Positions 52,575 to 63,594 of a stretch of 64,000 nt of DNA are shown piece after piece. Below the pieces are notes generated by a model that saw only the letters and a program-made list of their open reading frames with translations, ran no database searches and was not told where the DNA came from. The DNA comes from Linanthus parryae. Taxonomy: Eukaryota > Streptophyta > Magnoliopsida > Ericales > Polemoniaceae. The stretch lies in the NCBI GenBank assembly GCA_023055425.1, contig JALGPY010000008.1, forward strand, positions 19,007,359 through 19,071,358, read 5' to 3'. A program made the position numbers and the translations under genes. Every line of letters begins with the position of its first letter. Position 1 is the stretch's first letter.

Positions 52575-53782
52575 GATATCACTAGAGTTTTCAGACTGAT
52601 AATATGGTTTAGACATTGATTGATGGATTTTAATTGGATTTGTTATGCTACATGTTGTTTACATATCCTGTACTAGCATAGAACATGTCGCGCGGACACT
52701 AGGTTGAATCTCTCACACGAGCAACCGCCTTTACAATATCCTGGATTGTCTAGGTGAGTAGAAGATGAGACAGAATCCCGACAAGCGCTAGAAGCCTATG
52801 ATATGATGACTCCTGTCATATGAGGCGCATGGCCTATGACATGAGCTGGACATCAATCAATAGTGCAAGACCCTGTCAGACGGATTTGTTTGTCGCATTG
52901 GAATAAGTTCCAAGGTGAGATTGGATTATGGCCATTCGAGCATGGTTACTACCCCGAACCATGTATAGTCTGCGTAGAGAAAGCCAGATGAGAGAACTGA
53001 TTTCGATTGCATATGTGCGACACTCAGTACTCGGGTTAATAGTCATATGGGCTGTTGGACTTACATCTGTATAGTGGTCCCTATGGGATAGGACATGTGC
53101 TCTGATAGAGTCCAAACACTATGGCGCACATCTTATGAGATAACGCGTGCTTATGAGTGACATGAGGTGGCGAGTAGAACTAGTCCCTGAGTTTCCTCGC
53201 CGTGTGAGCCTCGTCGATCATATAAAAATGATTGACACTGTATACCCTTAGTACTTTCATCCATGTCGGGGAGAGACGGTTCGGTGGTGCTACTTTAGCG
53301 TGACACCTCACGGCTATGAATGATTCGGCCTACCAGGACATTGCTAGGAAAGCAGCTGACTCCGAATCAAAGCGACAATGGATAGAAAGGAAGATTCTAA
53401 TTGCATCGCTCTTTATCATGTTCATTGGGCCCACCTACAAGATCTTATGGGATCATACAGGATATGAATATAATAAAGGAGATATAGACTCATTGACGCA
53501 CGACCTTCGGGACAAGGTAGGTGCTCATGGTCTATGAGATGGCAATAGACAGAATCTGGGGAATACGAGATATATATATATGTATTGCATTATTTCTTAA
53601 AGGGTTGAGTACGCCTGCTGCTAGCTCGTCTCGTATGAGTTTAGAGTATGGATCTCCCGAAATGCAGGTTCTCTCACAGTCACACACCAAGGCCACATAA
53701 CACTTTGGCAGATGATAATAGTTGGAGATTGAGGGAGACTAGAACTACTGTATTTGTGCAACCCCACTGTGCGAGTGGGAGA
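52575..53782 (+). other. Copia-2 3' region between pol and 3' LTR, with PPT
   Basis: About 1.2 kb, unusually long for a copia element. It holds an open frame at 53316-53537 (listed separately) and otherwise no recognised gene. The PPT GCGAGTGGGAGA lies at 53771-53782, directly before the 3' LTR. Confidence 0.6.
53316..53537 (+). CDS. Small ORF with a hydrophobic segment in the Copia-2 3' region
   Basis: Seventy-three codons from ATG: a charged N-terminus (DIARKAADSESKRQWIERK) is followed by ILIASLFIMFIGPTYKILW, a likely single transmembrane helix, and a polar C-terminus. The position, between pol and the 3' LTR, is where env-like or accessory ORFs sit in some plant elements, but no similarity is recognised and it may be chance. 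Confidence 0.3.
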   Translation: MNDSAYQDIARKAADSESKRQWIERKILIASLFIMFIGPTYKILWDHTGYEYNKGDIDSLTHDLRDKVGAHGL

Positions 53783-54228
53783 TGTTAGCATTATGTGCGC
53801 CCATGTGGGGTGCACAGTGCAATTAACCTAAACTTATGGGTTTAGGTGAGACAAGCTCAAACCTTATGGGGTTAGTAGCAAGGACAAACCCTAGGGGGTT
53901 ATGTTGCAATAGGCTATAAGTCTGTCTATATAAGGAGACAGCCTCCTATTATTTTATACACAATACTGTAGAGATCATGTGCTGATCATAATACAGTAAA
54001 CCCTAGACTCTCTCTTCAACTAGCCTCCATTGGGTGGAACTTGGTGTGGATCAGAGCTCTCGTCCTAGTGATTCGAGCCAGATTGTGGGAGCAAGAAGAG
54101 CACGTGAAAGCAAGCACCCTACGATCATCCGTCGCGCTTAGGAGCTAAGGAAGACAAGGTAAACACATGAATCTTCCGCTATAATTCATGTTGTAGATCT
54201 GTATGTGATAGATCTTGTACGTCCTTCA
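53783..54228 (+). repeat. Copia-2 3' LTR (446 bp)
   Basis: No difference from 46387-46832 seen by eye. Followed by the TSD copy GTTTG and then the interrupted LINE-A RNase H reading frame. Confidence 0.97.
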
Positions 54229-54233
54229 GTTTG

Positions 54234-55630
54234 GTATCGAAAGACCAAACTTAGCAAATTCGTGAGCTACTGAGTTTGACGAACGATGGCTAAAACAAAA
54301 AGAATTTACATCAAAGCGCTGAGCTAAGCTACGAATATGTTGTAAGACGTTGCCAACTTTATATCGTCAACTCTTGCAGCCTCGACTCGGTGATAGCATT
54401 GATGAATCTCTTCGCATCCACCTGTGCAACGACTCTGAGATAGTTTCAGTCCAAAGCTAGCAGAAGATCATCCCGTAGGACGAGAGATTCTGCTTTTAAT
54501 GCCGTGGTGGCTGTCGGATACGGAGAGGCAACGGCCGCCAATACTTGACCCGATTGATAGTGTATTACCGCACCTCCAGCCGCTTTACCTTCGACTGGTA
54601 AAAAGCGCCCTCTGAGTTGATCTTCACGATACCACAGTCTGGTGGACGCCAACACGATGCCGGATTGAAGTCTGTCGAGCCTGTACTGTGCGAGACGTTG
54701 GCCACCACCACTCGTTGAGAGACGACAAGGATGGTGGATCTGTAGAGATCCAATTAAGATGTGACGTCACCATGAAAATTTTGAGCATTTCGAATGCTCC
54801 AAATTCGCCAAAGCACTGTACAAAAAGACGCCCGATCCTTCTGGGAGAGGGACAGAAACAAGCATGGGATCCAAAAGGTGATATCTCCAACCATATTATT
54901 ACTAAACCCTTCCATAAACCTTTCGCGGTTGAGCATTCCAAGAATAAGTGAGTAGCTGTTTCTGGATGCTTATGACACAAAGGGCACTCCACTGAAATAT
55001 TTTTCTTAAACTTTGCAACTTTCATTGTAGTAGCAAGCGAGTCTTGAGCCGCCCTCCAGACCGTATATATACCTGTGGGTTGAACTTTCGTTTTCAACAG
55101 AGCTTTGAGCCATGGTTTGGAGGACTCAGAAGAAGATGCTGAAGCCTGAGAAGAGCGTTCTTTTATTGCGAATCAAGGAGTAAACGGTGGCTAACGAGTA
55201 TTCTCCATTCTCTGTATAATGGCACCTTAGTGAATCTGCAGTGGGGGTCTGGGGAATATGAACCTTGGAGATCTCGATGGTGTCAGCCATGAGCCCAGCC
55301 GCCTCCAATGCCGCGACGTCCCAGGTCCTGTCCGAGAGAATAAAATATGCGACATGCATGTGCTCAGCCAGCACCGGCTGGGTAATAGTTCGGAAGCTTG
55401 GCTCTCTCTTGAGCAATGGGTCTCGCGTAATCAAGATGTTTCCGTCACCCAATTTCCATCTCATATCGCTTTTAATAATCTCTGAGAAAATCGAACGCCA
55501 AGTATATGAACAATTTTTCTGCACTGGTCTCGATAAAGAATTAACACAAAAAGAATGGTTGTGTTTAAAAAATCTACTAACCAGTGCATCTGTCGTGAGG
55601 ATTCTCCAAAGTTGTTTGGTGAGCATGGCT
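54234..55630 (-). pseudogene. LINE-A ORF2 C-terminal region (zf-RVT, RNase H)
   Basis: Minus strand: the post-RT segment FSEIIKSDMRWKLGDGNILI and HYTENGEYSLATVYSLI, then VWRAAQDSLATTMKVAKFKK and the zinc motif CPLCHKHPETATHLFLEC near 54925-54990. The RNase H part follows: VEGKAAGGAVIHYQSGQVLA and ATTALKAESLVLRDDLLLAL. The tail SNSVAHEFAKFGLSIP runs into Copia-2 and continues beyond it at 46386. Interrupted by stops and frame changes. Confidence 0.85.
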
Positions 55631-55671
55631 TTGTTGAAGTCCTCTAGATCCTTAAAACCAATTCCACCTTC

Positions 55672-57340
55672 TTATTTGGACTTCTTCCGAGTTTCCCAAG
55701 ATATCCAGTTGCCGCCTCTTTGATCATACTGTTTTCCCCAAAAGAATTGACAAGAAAGTCGTTCTAGCTTTTGGCAAAGAGTGGAAGGAATCAAGAAACA
55801 AATCATAGTATAAACACGCATGGATTGGGTGGTCGCTTTGATGAGAACCTCCCTCCCAACATATGGAAGATTCTGTTTCCAGCCCTTTAGTTTGTTCACA
55901 ACTTTTTCTAGAAGTTTGTTGAAGCTTGTGATCCTGCTCTTTACGATGGAAGTTGGAAGACCCAGGTATCTCTCGTGGCTAGCTGATTCTGTAATATTAA
56001 GAATGTTGCAGTAGGATGCTATATCTTGAGTGGGGACGTTAGACGAGAACACCACTGAAGACTTTTCTAAATTAACTTTCTGATCCGAAGCTCTTTCATA
56101 CTACTGAGGAAGAGCGCGGAAGAAACCAATGTCTGCGAGTCAGCAAAAAAAAATCATGTTGTCATCAGAGAAAAACAAGTGTGATAGATGAACTTCAAGC
56201 ACTGCCTTGGAGAAAGCTCGAGATAGATATTCACACACAAAGAGGAACAGATAGGGTGATAAAGGGCACCCTTGACGCAATCCTCGTTGTGGTTTGGACC
56301 CTCTTCTTATTTTGCCGGGAACTGAGAAAGCAAGGGATGAGTTGGATATGCATTCATGAATCAACAGAACCCATATCTGATTGAAACCCATTCTAGCAAG
56401 TGTAGATTCAAGGAAGCACCATTCCACCATGTCGTAAGCCTTGCCATATCGAGCTTCATTGCCATATATCCGAATTTACCGTTTTTTGAGTGTGTGCATA
56501 GAGTGTAGAAGTTCAAAAGCAACCAAGATATTATCAGTAATCAAACGACCTGGAACAAAGGTACTCTGGAAATCCGAAATACAACATTCCAATACTTCCT
56601 TCAACCGGTTAGCTAGAGTTCTCGTTACCAATTTGTAAACGATAGAACACAAGCTAATATGACGCAAGTCGTTCGAAGTTCGTACCTGTTTGACCTTCAG
56701 AATAAGATCCAAAACAGTTCCATTTAAGCCGGATAAGCTCGCCTGATTATTGAGTACTTGGATGAACGTATTCGTAACTTCCGTGCCAAGTAAGTCCCAA
56801 TTCTCCTGAAAAAAGAGGGTCGGAAAGCCGTCCGGACCTGGGCATTTAGTCGGCCCATCTGGCTAAAAGCATCGAAAATCTCGTCTTGTGTAAATGGCCG
56901 CTCCAGCGCAGCTCACTAAACGGCTAAGATAGTCGGCTGGATATGTATGAGCATAGGCTCCATATCAGCGACAGTTGGGCTCTGAGAGGTGAAAGTATCT
57001 CGAAAATGAGAATCTAGGATGGTGACTATATCGTTCGTAGAGGTCCGCCGTATACCACCAGCATCAAATAGACCACCTATTTGATTGCGAGCTTTCCGAA
57101 GAGAAGCTTTCATGTGGAAAAAACTAGTGTTGCGATCCCCTTCCTTAAGCCAGAGGACACGAGAGCGTTGGGGTCACATAGTTTCCTCATTAGCAAGAAG
57201 AGAGTTGAGTTCCATCTTGAGGTGCCAAATATCATCATAGACAATGTCAATGTTATCATGACCTTGGAGTTCCTGAATTCTTTCGCGGATGAAAGCTATC
57301 TTCCTCTTCACACTACCAAACACATTCCGATCACATTGTT
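55672..57340 (-). pseudogene. LINE-A reverse transcriptase
   Basis: Includes WLKEGDRNTSFFHMKASLRK, HISLCSIVYKLVTRTLANRL, FVPGRLITDNILVAFELLHS, PQRGLRQGCPLSPYLFLF and the catalytic region SHLFFSDDNMIFFC, where the usual F-A-D-D reads F-S-D-D. Then SASHERYLGLPTSIVKSRI and FFWGKQYDQRGGNWISWET. At least five breaks. The left (N-terminal) boundary at about 57340 joins unrelated AT-rich DNA, so most of the endonuclease is missing. Confidence 0.85.
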
Positions 57341-57344
57341 TCAA

Positions 57345-58330
57345 CAAGGTATTAAATATTAATAATAATTTTATTTAAACGAGGTATTAAATATTAAAAT
57401 TTTATATTCATTTGAGCAAAAAATCATTTTAATAGATATGTTAAGACAATGCATTTCTTCTAATTTAGGTTTTGTTAATATTACTAAATGGAAAATATTA
57501 AAGGAAAATGCAAAGTATTCCGCGTTATATACCAACAGCCGAATAGTGCTTTTATAATTTTTAACTTTATTAAGATATTTAATTACAATATATTGTAAGA
57601 AATTTGTGAAATTATACCGCTTGAAATAAGACCAAGTGGGCAACCGGATGACTCCTAGGGCTCGGACAGACATTGTCTAGGCGATTCGAGAATTTCTTTG
57701 ACAACTGAGATGTTGATTATTATATAAATATAATTTGAAGTCAAGATTTAAATCGTCATACAAGTTCATCCATTTATGCATTTCGCATTAAAAAAACACT
57801 AATGTATAACTATAAATCTATAATATACAATAATCTTAATATAAGTAAAAAAATTGAAAATAGGCATCATATCATTAAAAAAAAAAACAAGATACAACAT
57901 TGTTTTAGAGTTACTAACTACTATAGCTAGCAACCCAAACATGAAACTGAAAATAAAACTAGGAGAAGGATACAATTGTTGTTGAGTGTCAAAGAAGAGA
58001 TTCATCATGCCGAGCAGAATACCCGAAGCAGTGCTTAATAGTGGACCAGATATGTTGATGATATTGCCGGTGCTGAAACAGATCAAAGTGACGGGTTTTA
58101 AACCTGACTAAAGGTTGTGGGTAGGGGAACTCAGACGATACATGAGCCGAGAGGTGGCATATTGTGAATCAGCTGATTGGGTGATGAAGACACCCGATTT
58201 TGCTGAAATCGAACTCAGCCGGGGATGCCATGAGGCATCATCGAAGTATACAAGAGCTTCATTTGAAGGTGGTGTCCTAAAACTTCTGGTGTCAGCATAG
58301 ACAAGTAGACAGGACAACCAAAAGCAAAAA
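57345..58330. other. Non-LINE segment within LINE-A in place of the endonuclease
   Basis: AT-rich DNA with the duplicated word GTATTAAATATTAA at 57350 and 57383. On the minus strand a hydrophobic open frame (58086-57799; GNIINISGPLLSTASGILLG, FIFSFMFGLLAIVVSN) and a second frame (58317-58108; EALVYFDDASWHPRLSSISA) are seen. A TTTCAG at about 58075 could be an acceptor between them. I do not recognise them. They could be a captured gene fragment or chance. Confidence 0.4.
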
Positions 58331-58551
58331 AAAGAAAACCTTGGACCAGAAAACCCCTATATCGATAGCACGATTTTGATCACAGCGAGAAGCAGGAGCA
58401 CACTCCGTCGGGAAGAACATATGGCAAGTTGTCCCTTTTTGTCGACTAAAACAACAAGAACACTAACACGAACCAAACAGGGCTTTAAAAGAGCTGTTCG
58501 AATTGTGCAAGACTGCCCCGAGTCTTGACAATTCCAGCTAAAGGTTGTCAT
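58331..58551 (-). pseudogene. LINE-A ORF2 start (endonuclease N-terminus)
   Basis: ATG 58551 opens MTTFSWNCQDSGQSCTIRTA, the APE endonuclease start of plant LINE ORF2. It overlaps the ORF1 stop as ATGA. The frame decays within about 60 codons and the rest of the domain is replaced. Confidence 0.78.
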
Positions 58552-60881
58552 GACTGGTCCTGAGATTGTTTAGGAACAAACTCCAAAGACCCTGGATGGT
58601 AAATCAGATTGAGATGAGCAGAGCTAAAATGGTTAACAATGTTATTACCACATGACTTTAATACCTTTGGAGAAGAAGTAATGTCATCCAACTCAACTTT
58701 TCGCTTCCCACACAAGCTATTTTGCTCCATAAGCCCAAGGCGACGGCCCAAAAAACAGACAGAGTTACGACAACTCTCCATATGAGTCGAGCAATGGCGT
58801 TTAGAAGAACGCAGTTGTTGTCTGCTTATCCAAGAACATGGCCGTTTTTTAGGGCCTATAAGTGGGGGAAATTTTGGAGTGCAATGATGAAACTTTGAGG
58901 GCTGTGAAGCAAGAAAATTTGGTGGACGTGAATGTTTAAACCGGACTCTGTGGCAGAATGCTGGATTCCTAATAAGCGCGGTAGAAATTGGTTGCCATTG
59001 AGTGAGAGTGTGGGCTGGGCGAACAATGTCGAGCTAAAAGTAGATGAAACATCTTTGATTTGCTTATGATGTTTTCTTGTCTTCATGATTTGTACTGTCC
59101 TTGGTGGCTGGAGTTCGGAGTTTCTTATCTGATCTGGCAACAAAGAAATTCCTCCCTTTTCCAGGTGCACGACGAAGCTTTGGTATATCAGCAATTTCAT
59201 CATTTGTCAAATGATTTTTTTTATGTTGTTGTACTACCCTGATTGATCGTCGATTAAAAAAGATAGTCTTTTTTGTGCGCCGATTAACATAGGGAACCCA
59301 CTCTGAACTGTCAGGAGGTTGATCATACTTGCCCTTTCTGGAAGCTGACTCAAGAGTACGATTAACTTGAAACAAATATCCCTCAATTTTTGAAGGATGT
59401 GAAGTAAAACGCAAGGCCAAAAGGTCATCACTTGAATAGGTAGTGCATTTTCTTCTAATTCCAACTTAGGGTGGGGGGGGGGGGGATAATCATCGATCTG
59501 ATTACCATCCATATTGATGAAATCGAACCTGCATGATCCAGTTTATTATCCACGGCAAGATTTGTGAATGTAATACTCACTGTATCCTTGTTTAGGAATT
59601 TCCCCATAGCATTTTTGATGGAGTTTTCCACTGGGGCCTGGAAGCTTGTGTCTTTTGGTGTTGGGGAGTCTCTGCACTCTTTTGGTGATGCTCCCTCTCC
59701 CTCAATCAATGGACTTAGGAGACTTCTTTTTGGGGTACCAGCGGTGTCGGTTGACAGGGAAGAAAATGTAGATCGGCCACATGCTCGTCTTCTCAAATGG
59801 CAATTTTTCAATTTTGTCTTCATCGTAAAGTCGTCTGTCTTCGCCGCAAACTCTTGTGTGATGGCATTCCCGCCGTGAAAATACTCTGAGCTTTCCTGAA
59901 AATCTATAGATTGGCCACTTGCAAATCCTATGATGATGCCAAAGTTGGGTTTTGAGTTTGTTGAGATTTCGTTGTCGATTGCGGAAGCATCGATGGGTCT
60001 TTTCCCTCTTCGTATCTCTTCTTTCTTCTGGGAAGACTATAGTTCAAGGTGTGACAATTCTTTAGCTTGAAGAATTGTCTTGCTTGGAGTTCGCCGGAGC
60101 ACATTGCTGAAAATTTCTCGAGATCCTTCATGTTTGATCCGGTTCACAATTTTCTCCAAAAAGAGATTGGGGTTGGATACCTGAGATTGTTGGAATTTAA
60201 TACCCTCTGGAATTTGGTCAACGGAAGGCAGCGACTTCCTGACGGTGACGGAGGGGACTCCCTTGTTTTTCGGAGGCGAGTGAGTAACAGAGCCAGCGAT
60301 CTGATCTTCATTCACCCAGGGAGTGTCGCTGAAGTTGTAGATCGACTCGTTGCTAATCGGAGTCAGAGATTTGTCTAACTGTTTTAGCGAAAACAAAAGC
60401 ATCGTCGTCGCCTTATCTGTGTATCCCATGTTACTGTTTTCAGTATACTTCCTTTGGGGAAGTTTCAGATCCGGAGTAAAGGGGCAAAAAGCAGGGGGGA
60501 TCTAGTATGGTTTGGGCTCCGCCGAAATGGGGTCGGCACTTCCCCGGAGAGTTTCGAATCCTCTGTGTTTTTTAGGGGCATTAGATTGGGCTTCACGGAT
60601 ATGAGTTTTTCTCCAGTTTCAAGCCTTGTTGTACTTATCGGTCGATTCTCCGGAGAACATCGTCGAACGGAGGTGTTGTGAAGTCGCGCTGCCATCTTCA
60701 TCGCTTCTTGCTTGGCTCGCTCAATAGCGTCATCAGCCAGAGAAGGGGTCTGATTAATGGGAGTCGTCCCATCTTCAGTTGATTGTGTTTTGAGGTCGGA
60801 GGCGGCGGAGACGAGGTTGTTCGAATCTTTTCTCACCTGCAAACGTCGTGGCTTCTTTAGAAATGTTGTAGATCGGTCCAT
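58548..60881 (-). pseudogene. LINE-A ORF1
   Basis: Starts MDRSTTFLKKPRRLQVRKDS at 60881 after a leader of about 110 bp. The chain of frames continues with SVTVRKSLPSVDQIPEGIKF, LNKDTVSITFTNLAVDNKLD, LESASRKGKYDQPPDSSEWV and, at the end, CGKRKVELDDITSSPKVLKS, a typical ORF1 C-terminus before ORF2. At least six frame changes. A 13-G run on the plus strand (59473-59485) sits at one of them. No CCHC finger was seen intact. Confidence 0.72.
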
Positions 60882-61000
60882 TGTGGATTGTTTGGTACAA
60901 AGAGTTTTTTATTTAGTTCTTGCCGGAGGTTCACCGGCAACGACCTGTGTTGGCCTGAAGACGCTCTTCTCTCTCTCTCTCATCGCGTTTTTTGAGATAA

Positions 61001-61425
61001 ACCTATATAAGTAAAATTATATGCATGCATATATAATTTTTTGAAATAGACAGAAAAAAATTAACACATTTCGCTTTAAAACAATGTGCTGAACCAAATC
61101 ATGTTTGCCCTTGTAATTGCAAAATTCAACTCCCACTCCAAAAAAAATGTACTAAAACCTTTCCCGAAATGCCTCTTTGTTTTATAACCTTGTCACAGTT
61201 CAAAATTGGACATCTAGCCTCCATTTGTGAGAGGCAAAATTGTTTGTCTTTTTCCTCTTAGGTTAGAAGTCCAAATTCAGTTTCGGGTGAGGTTAGATGG
61301 CCAATTGAGGGGTAATTGGAAAAATAATCGTTTGTGAATTGGTCTTAGAAAAATGCATTCGAGTGAATTGGTATTTGAAAAATACCCTCCTTTTTAAACA
61401 CTAGGTAACAACTGTTGTTAGAAGG
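61001..61425. other. Intergenic stretch, nothing recognised
   Basis: AT-rich DNA right of the LINE-A 5' end with no gene or repeat supported. Confidence 0.45.
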
Positions 61426-61435
61426 GTGGTGGGGC

Positions 61436-61450
61436 CATCTGTCTCTCTCG

Positions 61451-61487
<37 letters not shown>

Positions 61488-61600
61488 CAACTGTACTTTC
61501 GTCTCCATCTCTCTCTCGTCTCCAACTGTACTGTCGTCTCCAACTCTCTCTCGTCTCCAAACACATATATCTCTCGTCTCCAAACACATGGGGAGATTTG
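61436..61600. repeat. CT-rich minisatellite (CTCTCGTCTCCAACTGTA)
   Basis: A (CT)n run (about 61459-61480) followed by five to seven irregular copies of CTCTCGTCTCCAA, some extended by CTGTACT. Open frames here on both strands are repeat artefacts. Confidence 0.75.
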
Positions 61601-62059
61601 TTAAATAACTCTGATACCCTTGTCATCTCAAAACAAACCCTAAACACGCGTACTCTCTCTCTCTCCAACATTGAATTGTTTCTATCTACCTCAACCTAAC
61701 AAGTACAGTTGAATTTACTCCAACTGTAAACTTTATGAATGTATGCCTTAAACTCCTCAAGAATATGGCTCATTTGTCACTCTCATTGGCTCCAGTTCTC
61801 CCATAGAAGTATCCCATTTGTCTGTACAATTCTCACTCTTTCCTCACTTTTGTTCTTCATCTACGGTAAAAACTTAAACTCTCATCTTTGTGCTTTTGTC
61901 CTTATTATATGTTGATCACAATACTCTAAAATGTATGGTGTTCTAATTTTTCTACTTTCATCCTTCCAATATGTTCATCACATTACTCTAAAATGTAGGT
62001 TACGTTCGTTATATTACTTCTCTGTTCTTCATTATTGGTTCGATGTGTGTTGTTGTATG

Positions 62060-62345
62060 TGGAGAGACTGGGACGAGTATATTCATCGTCTCTGTCTTAT
62101 CAAAAGACTGAGACGTGAAATATGCTCTTACCAGTCTTTCACATGCACAACTGGGAAGAGCAAGACCTGCCAGACTGGGACGAGAAATCTCTCGTCTGGC
62201 ATTCAAATCACAGACGAGAGAGGAATCGTCCCTGTCTGGCATTTGATAGACTCGTGGGACGAGTAATCTCTCGTCTAGCATTCAAATCGCAGACGAGAGA
62301 GGACTCGTCCCAGTCTAGCGTGTGATAGACTCGTACAGGTACGAT
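62060..62345. repeat. GGGACGAG/CTCGTCCC motif cluster, left
   Basis: Contains two about 81-bp units (about 62175-62256 and 62257-62335), each with GGGACGAG, ATCTCTCGTCT, CAGACGAGAGAGG and TCGTCCC, i.e. repeated inverted GACGAG/CTCGTC words. A single ACTGGGACGAG lies earlier at about 62066. The same words recur at 63600-63770 on the other side of the 196-bp array. Confidence 0.65.
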
Positions 62346-62444
62346 ACTCAAAGATGAGAAGAAATGGACGACAGAGACGAGCATACAAACCCTAAACCCT
62401 GAAATCCTGTCTTATCATGAAAAATGATATTCAATATTGTTAAA

Positions 62445-63525
62445 AATGTAAATTTTAAGTCTTAAACCATATAATCATAATGGGTTAATGAAGATTCAGA
62501 TGAATACAGAGATACATGATCCAGATACCTCAACCATCCATTAGTATTCTTAAGGCTTGTTTGTTTGTTAATTGTTGTATCCCGAATCTTGTTTATTTCT
62601 TGTTGGACTTGGGCTTGTTTATTAGGCTGTACTTGGATTGTTGGATATCATAATGGGTAAGGTTTTATGTCCCCCCATTTGTATCTTTATGGGTTGGAAG
62701 CCCAATTTTATTAATATAAGCGGGGTTAATGCCGCCCTACCTAACATGTAGGTTCCTTCAAAAAAAAAAGTCATAAACCATATAATCATGTAATCTAAAC
62801 TATAAACTCAAAATTATATAATCATCATCTCTTAATCATGTAAAGCATAAACCTTATACATACCATTATACCATATATCATCTAAACAAAATCCTACATT
62901 TGTAGACACTAAACACTAGAACCAACTAAGTATCATTCCTATAGCCACAAAAATGTAAATTGTAAGTCATAAACCATATAATCATGTAATCTAAACTATA
63001 AAATCAAAATCATATAATCATCATCTCTTAATCATGTAAAGCCTAAACCTTATACATACCATTAAACCATATATCATTTAAGCAAAATCCTACATTTGTA
63101 GACGCTAAACACTAGAACCAACTAAGTATCATTCCTATAGCCACTAAAATGTAAATTGTAAGTCCTAAACCATATAATCATGTAATCTAAACTAGAAACT
63201 CAAAATCATATAATCATCATCTCTTAATCATGTAAGGCATAAACCATATACATACCATTAAACCATATATCATCTAAACAAAATCCTACATTTGTAGACA
63301 CTAAACACTAGAACCAACTAAGTATCATTACTATAGCCACTAAAGATGTTAATTGTAAGTCCTAAACCATATAATCATGTAATCTAAACTATAAACTCAA
63401 AATTCTATAACATCATCTCTTAATCATGTAAAGCCTAAACCTTATACATACCATTAAACCATATATCATCTAAACGATGGAATCAACTAATTATCATTCC
63501 TATAGCTACTTAAAGTGTTATTAAA
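62445..63525. repeat. 196-bp tandem repeat array, about four to five units
   Basis: Units containing GTCATAAACCATATAATCAT start at 62770, 62966, 63162 and 63359 (196, 196, 197 bp). A partial unit start at about 62457 is separated from the rest by a retroposon insert. The last unit is shortened by a deletion near 63475. AT-rich, no coding potential. Confidence 0.88.
62479..62769 (+). mobile_element. Short poly(A)-ended retroposon inserted in the array
   Basis: About 290 bp ending in ten A residues. The array sequence AAGTC-TAAACCATATAATCAT stands on both sides (one mismatch), which fits a target-site duplication of 16-22 bp. No SINE A/B box is evident. The 3' part (TTTTATTAATATAAGCGGGG) resembles a LINE 3' end, so it is probably a 5'-truncated LINE. 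Confidence 0.6.
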
Positions 63526-63594
63526 TAATATTAAACATGAATCCCTAAATCATAGTACATCTAAACATTTTAAGTAAATCCTAAGATTGTACAC

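Larger units (their letters stand above)
46387..54228 (+). mobile_element. Copia-2: young, nearly intact Ty1/copia element
   Basis: Two 446-bp LTRs (46387-46832, 53783-54228), identical by eye over their length, flanked by TSD GTTTG (46382-46386, 54229-54233). PBS after two bases, long GC-rich leader, gag, protease, integrase, RT, RNase H, a 1.2-kb 3' region, PPT. The coding sequence has only two defects: TGA at 49382-49384 and a one-base frameshift near 50286-50290. It is inserted in the 3' end of LINE-A. Confidence 0.96.
46199..61000 (-). mobile_element. LINE-A: L1-like LINE interrupted by Copia-2
   Basis: Minus-strand order: 5' leader from about 61000, ORF1 (60881-58548), ORF2 start (58551), a foreign or replaced block (57345-58330), RT (57340-56100), C-terminal zinc and RNase H regions (55626-54229), then after Copia-2 the last codons and 3' UTR (46386-46270) and an (ATT)n tail. 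Excising Copia-2 with one GTTTG restores the reading AKFGLSIPNKFVWLGSHP. Without Copia-2 it is about 6.9 kb. Broken throughout. No LINE TSD was identified. Confidence 0.85.

Noticed and set aside
61345..61671. Arg/Glu-rich ORFs in the CT minisatellite
   Set aside because: Produced by the (GA/CT)n and GTCTC repeats; no independent support.
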